A stretch of 24,684 nt of DNA, taken from positions 1 through 24,684 of the forward strand of contig UQFH01000016.1 of the NCBI GenBank assembly GCA_900540185.1, read 5' to 3'. The number at the start of each line of letters is the position of its first letter. Position 1 is the first letter of the stretch. Of the stretch, positions 22,822-24,684 are shown one piece after another. The DNA is from an uncultured Eubacteriales bacterium (GTDB lineage Bacteria; Bacillota; Clostridia; Tissierellales; Peptoniphilaceae). A program made the translations under genes and the position numbers. The notes beneath the pieces are model-generated. The model had not been told where the DNA came from. It ran no database searches and saw nothing but the letters and a program-made list of their open reading frames with translations.

Positions 22822-23199
22822 ATGAGTAAAATATCAAAGAAAATTAAGAGTATTATTCTTTTAGTTACCATAATAGTTTTAATAGCTGTTTTTTGTACAG
22901 TTATTTCCGGGGGCGTGTTTGGAGAATGTAATCCCTTAAGAGTGATTAATGGATTTATTCAAGTTCGCATTTTAGACAAAGACTATTATGAGATTCAAGA
23001 ATATCCTAAAATTATGATTGCTAATAAAGATTTGAATTTGGTTGATTATATGAAAAATTTAGGGTGGACATATGTGGAAACTGTCGACGCCGATAAGTTA
23101 GTGATGGAGAATATCCATGAATTCAAATATAAAGAGATCGAAGCATTTGTGGAAGTTAGCCAACATAAAAATTATTATATTTGGAAGTGGAGAGAATAA
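22822..23199 (+). CDS. Small membrane-anchored or secreted protein, function unknown
   Basis: A 125-residue protein with a Lys-rich N-terminus and a hydrophobic segment at about residues 9-30 (signal anchor or signal peptide), then an extracytoplasmic domain of about 90 residues ending HKNYYIWKWRE. The ribosome binding site AAGGAG at 22803 is 14 nt from the ATG, longer than usual, and the nearer ATG at 22811 opens only a five-codon frame. I do not recognise the family. A lipoprotein gene follows at once, so the pair may form a small envelope operon. Confidence 0.72.
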   Translation: MSKISKKIKSIILLVTIIVLIAVFCTVISGGVFGECNPLRVINGFIQVRILDKDYYEIQEYPKIMIANKDLNLVDYMKNLGWTYVETVDADKLVMENIHEFKYKEIEAFVEVSQHKNYYIWKWRE

Positions 23200-23212
23200 G
23201 TATAGAAAACTA

Positions 23213-23731
23213 ATGAAAAATAAAAACTGGAAAAATTTAATAATAGTGACTTTAATGATAGGGTTGATATTTATAACTTCTTGTTCTAAAGAAAAAAATG
23301 TTACAAGTGAAGAGTTTCATTTGTTTAAAGAAGAGATGTCATCAAATAAAAAAATATGTGAGATTCAAATAAAATTTTTAAGACCATCCTTATATATTAA
23401 TTTTGTTACATCTGAAAATTTTAAAATTAATGATGTAAAAAAAGTAATAGATAAATTAAAACCATTCATAAATACCAATCACATGGATGAAATTGCAAGC
23501 AAATATTGGGAAAAAGATACAAAAGTATCTGATGTATATATATCTTTTTATAATGGGAAAATAGATAAGAATGACACAAGAAAGAATCTCGTGTATAGTA
23601 TATATACAAAGTATTATAAAACTTATGTTGTTGATGATAATCCTTTAAATATAGATGCTTATAGCACATGGTTTATAGAAGTTGATGGGAAAGAATATCA
23701 ACTTGAGGATTACTTAGACGGAGATTATTAA
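23213..23731 (+). CDS. Lipoprotein of unknown function
   Basis: A 172-residue protein with a typical type II signal peptide: basic MKNKNWK, hydrophobic LIIVTLMIGLIF, then lipobox ITSC with the lipidated Cys24. The mature part is polar and Lys-rich with a C-terminal Trp/Tyr-containing region (AYSTWFIEVDGKEYQLEDYL). The ATG at 23213 is chosen because it alone places the signal peptide at the N-terminus; a longer frame begins inside the previous gene. It starts 13 nt after that gene and likely shares its transcript. Confidence 0.8.
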   Translation: MKNKNWKNLIIVTLMIGLIFITSCSKEKNVTSEEFHLFKEEMSSNKKICEIQIKFLRPSLYINFVTSENFKINDVKKVIDKLKPFINTNHMDEIASKYWEKDTKVSDVYISFYNGKIDKNDTRKNLVYSIYTKYYKTYVVDDNPLNIDAYSTWFIEVDGKEYQLEDYLDGDY

Positions 23732-23733
23732 AA

Positions 23734-23898
23734 TTGGTATATTTTTATCTAAGAGTAGTAAGACATTTCTTGTCTGATAAATTCGATATTACAAAGCATA
23801 AGAATTACAAGTTATTTGAAGATTATGATGAGAGAAACTTGTTTGATGTGGAAGAGTATTTAACAAATAGAGATAAGGTAAAGTTAAAATTAATTTAA
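23734..23898 (+). pseudogene. C-terminal remnant of an AT-rich VirD4-like coupling protein
   Basis: The frame reads VVRHFLSDKFDITKHKNYK, then DYDERNLFDVEEYL and a stop. This matches the end of the VirD4 protein encoded at 3832-5613 (GVRPFFSEKYDITKHPKYK ... DFDKENAFDMEKHL) position by position. There is no start and no upstream ATPase domain. The DNA is far more AT-rich than the copy on the left, so it came from a different conjugative element. It abuts the stop of the lipoprotein gene. Confidence 0.82.
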
Positions 23899-23923
23899 AG
23901 AAAAATAAATATTAGATAATCTC

Positions 23924-23959
23924 AGACGATAGAAATTAAATACTATATCGTCTTTTTTT
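23924..23959 (+). terminator. Terminator after the VirD4 remnant
   Basis: AGACGATA (23924-23931) pairs with TATCGTCT (23946-23953), followed by seven T in all. It probably ended the ancestral transfer operon or now ends the lipoprotein transcript. Confidence 0.78.
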
Positions 23960-23990
23960 ATACTCAAAACTTGGATGTTATTATGATAAT

Positions 23991-24086
23991 TATAAAAAGT
24001 CCATATTAGAGCAAATAATAATCTTTAAGACAGACGATAAAACTAAATCAAACAAGAAAGACCATAGCAAAGGTGCAGAGAGATAA
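23991..24086 (+). pseudogene. Possible PcfB-like C-terminal remnant
   Basis: A frame without a start reads KSILEQIIIFKTDDKTKSNK, then a basic tail and a stop at 24086. Its spacing of basic residues resembles the tail of the PcfB protein at 5610-6086 (PSIRKALATFREAAKQ then a basic tail). The match is short and of low complexity. If true, PcfB debris lies downstream of VirD4 debris, the reverse of the normal order. Confidence 0.28.
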
Positions 24087-24353
24087 ATATCGGTAGTCTC
24101 TGGATTGCCTTTATTTGTTTGTCATATGTAAATAGATTGTATAATGATGTTATATGTGGAGATTGTAGTATTGATGTATATATAATAAGATAACAGATTA
24201 TAAAAGTATTGGAATCAATGTTTTATGGGGGTTACAAGAACTCTTATAAGTATTTTTTTATTTAAGAAATATATTAAATGAATTTCAACAATAAATACTT
24301 AAGAAAAGTTTATTTGTAGTTGATAAAAATAGGATAAGTTAATTAATGGTTTC

Positions 24354-24383
24354 TTGACGGTTGATTAAGTAAAATGATATGAT
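24354..24383 (+). promoter_or_regulatory. Promoter of the YxlE/ABC transporter operon
   Basis: TTGACG (24354-24359), an 18-nt spacer and TATGAT (24378-24383). The start codon is 25 nt further on, with AAAGGGGGG as ribosome binding site. Confidence 0.6.
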
Positions 24384-24408
24384 ATATATAAATAAAGGGG
24401 GGTTAAAA

Positions 24409-24612
24409 ATGCCAGATATTATTAGAGAATACTTGCCGATACTTATACCTATTATTATTTTAGAAATTGCACTTATGATTTATTCTTTAAGTCATGTTTT
24501 AAAACACGATAGATATAAATTTGGCAGTAGAATAATGTGGATTTTAATTGTTATTTTTATCCAAATCATTGGACCTATCTTATACTTAACAATAGGTAGG
24601 GAGGACGAATAA
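24409..24612 (+). CDS. PLDc_N (YxlE-like) small membrane protein
   Basis: A 67-residue protein with two transmembrane helices (about residues 10-28 and 43-61) and the PLDc_N signature: a first helix, a basic loop with KHDRYKFGSRIMW, and a second helix ending GPILYLTIGRED. Bacillus subtilis YxlE, encoded beside the YxlFG ABC transporter, has this architecture. The start at 24409 follows AAAGGGGGGT. Its stop overlaps the next start codon by one base, so it is coupled to the ABC ATPase. It likely modulates or accompanies that transporter at the membrane. Confidence 0.85.
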   Translation: MPDIIREYLPILIPIIILEIALMIYSLSHVLKHDRYKFGSRIMWILIVIFIQIIGPILYLTIGREDE

Positions 24613-24684
24613 TGGAAGCGCTAAAAATTGACAATCTTCATAAATCTTTTGGTAAAAATACGATTATTAATGGATTATCCATGT
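24612..24684 (+). CDS. ABC transporter ATP-binding protein, 5' end only
   Basis: The first 24 codons read MEALKIDNLHKSFGKNTIIN, the usual N-terminal strand-and-A-loop start of ABC ATPases (L-x-K-x-F-G-x-x-x-x-I). The Walker A motif lies beyond the window. Coupling to the YxlE-like gene suggests an ABC-2 type exporter (YxlF-like) for a drug, peptide or lipid. Confidence 0.85.
   Translation, partial: MEALKIDNLHKSFGKNTIINGLSM

Larger units (their letters stand above)
23899..24408. other. 510-nt AT-rich intergenic region with element debris
   Basis: It contains a terminator (23924-23959), a possible basic protein tail (23991-24086) and the promoter of the YxlE-like gene (24354-24383). Between about 24090 and 24350 I see no gene and no strong structure. 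Confidence 0.5.

Noticed and set aside
24087..24353. Possible gene or structured RNA in the AT-rich spacer
   Set aside because: All frames are short and broken, and the inverted repeats seen are weak and lack T-runs.

Overview
The window is a mosaic from a Gram-positive (Firmicutes) chromosome. The anchor is an intact rpsB-tsf-pyrH-frr operon (18508-21268) with Clostridia/Tissierellia-like proteins; I cannot name the genus. At least four composition zones are visible by eye: about 50-57% GC on the left (1-7620), about 30-34% in the recombinase and restriction genes (7700-15560), an intermediate host-like zone (15800-21790), and AT-rich flotsam on the right (21800-24684).

1-7406, minus strand: the leading part of a conjugative (ICE/CTn) transfer module of the Tn1549-like type. 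In transcription order it holds a DUF6017-type helix-turn-helix protein, a DUF5348 protein, PcfB, the VirD4 coupling ATPase, a small ORF, a Maff2-type VirB2-like subunit, a TrbL/VirB6 membrane protein, PrgI and VirB4 (running off the left edge). 7620-12369, plus strand: three overlapping serine recombinase genes. The first has lost its N-terminus, including the catalytic serine, exactly where GC-rich DNA meets AT-rich DNA. The third is followed by a terminator, and about 50 bp later the sequence enters the middle of a type III restriction-modification mod gene at its SAM-binding GSGTTG motif, followed by an apparently intact res gene. The simplest reading is that the recombinase-bearing element sits inside mod and splits it.

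15338-17726: a zinc-ribbon gene, then a compact operon of three divergent tandem paralogues of unknown function and a Lin1244/Lin1753-domain, phage-type replication protein. Inside the last gene lies an array of eight ATGCGA hexamers (plus a ninth degenerate one) spaced 10-11 or 21 bp, one or two helical turns. The hexamers fall in all three reading frames and are followed by an A-rich purine tract. This resembles an intragenic iteron origin of the lambda O kind and is the most interesting structure here. A promoter-bearing intergenic region and an XRE regulator separate this block from the rpsB operon, which has a consensus promoter and a structured 5' leader.

21319-24684: a degenerate GNAT-like protein and an isochorismatase-family hydrolase, then a decayed coding region, a membrane-anchored protein, a lipoprotein and the C-terminal stump of a second, AT-rich VirD4. 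The window ends with the start of a YxlE/YxlF-like ABC transporter operon. A perfect 44-bp direct repeat precedes two of these genes. The right side therefore looks like a hotspot holding debris of an earlier conjugative element and local duplications.
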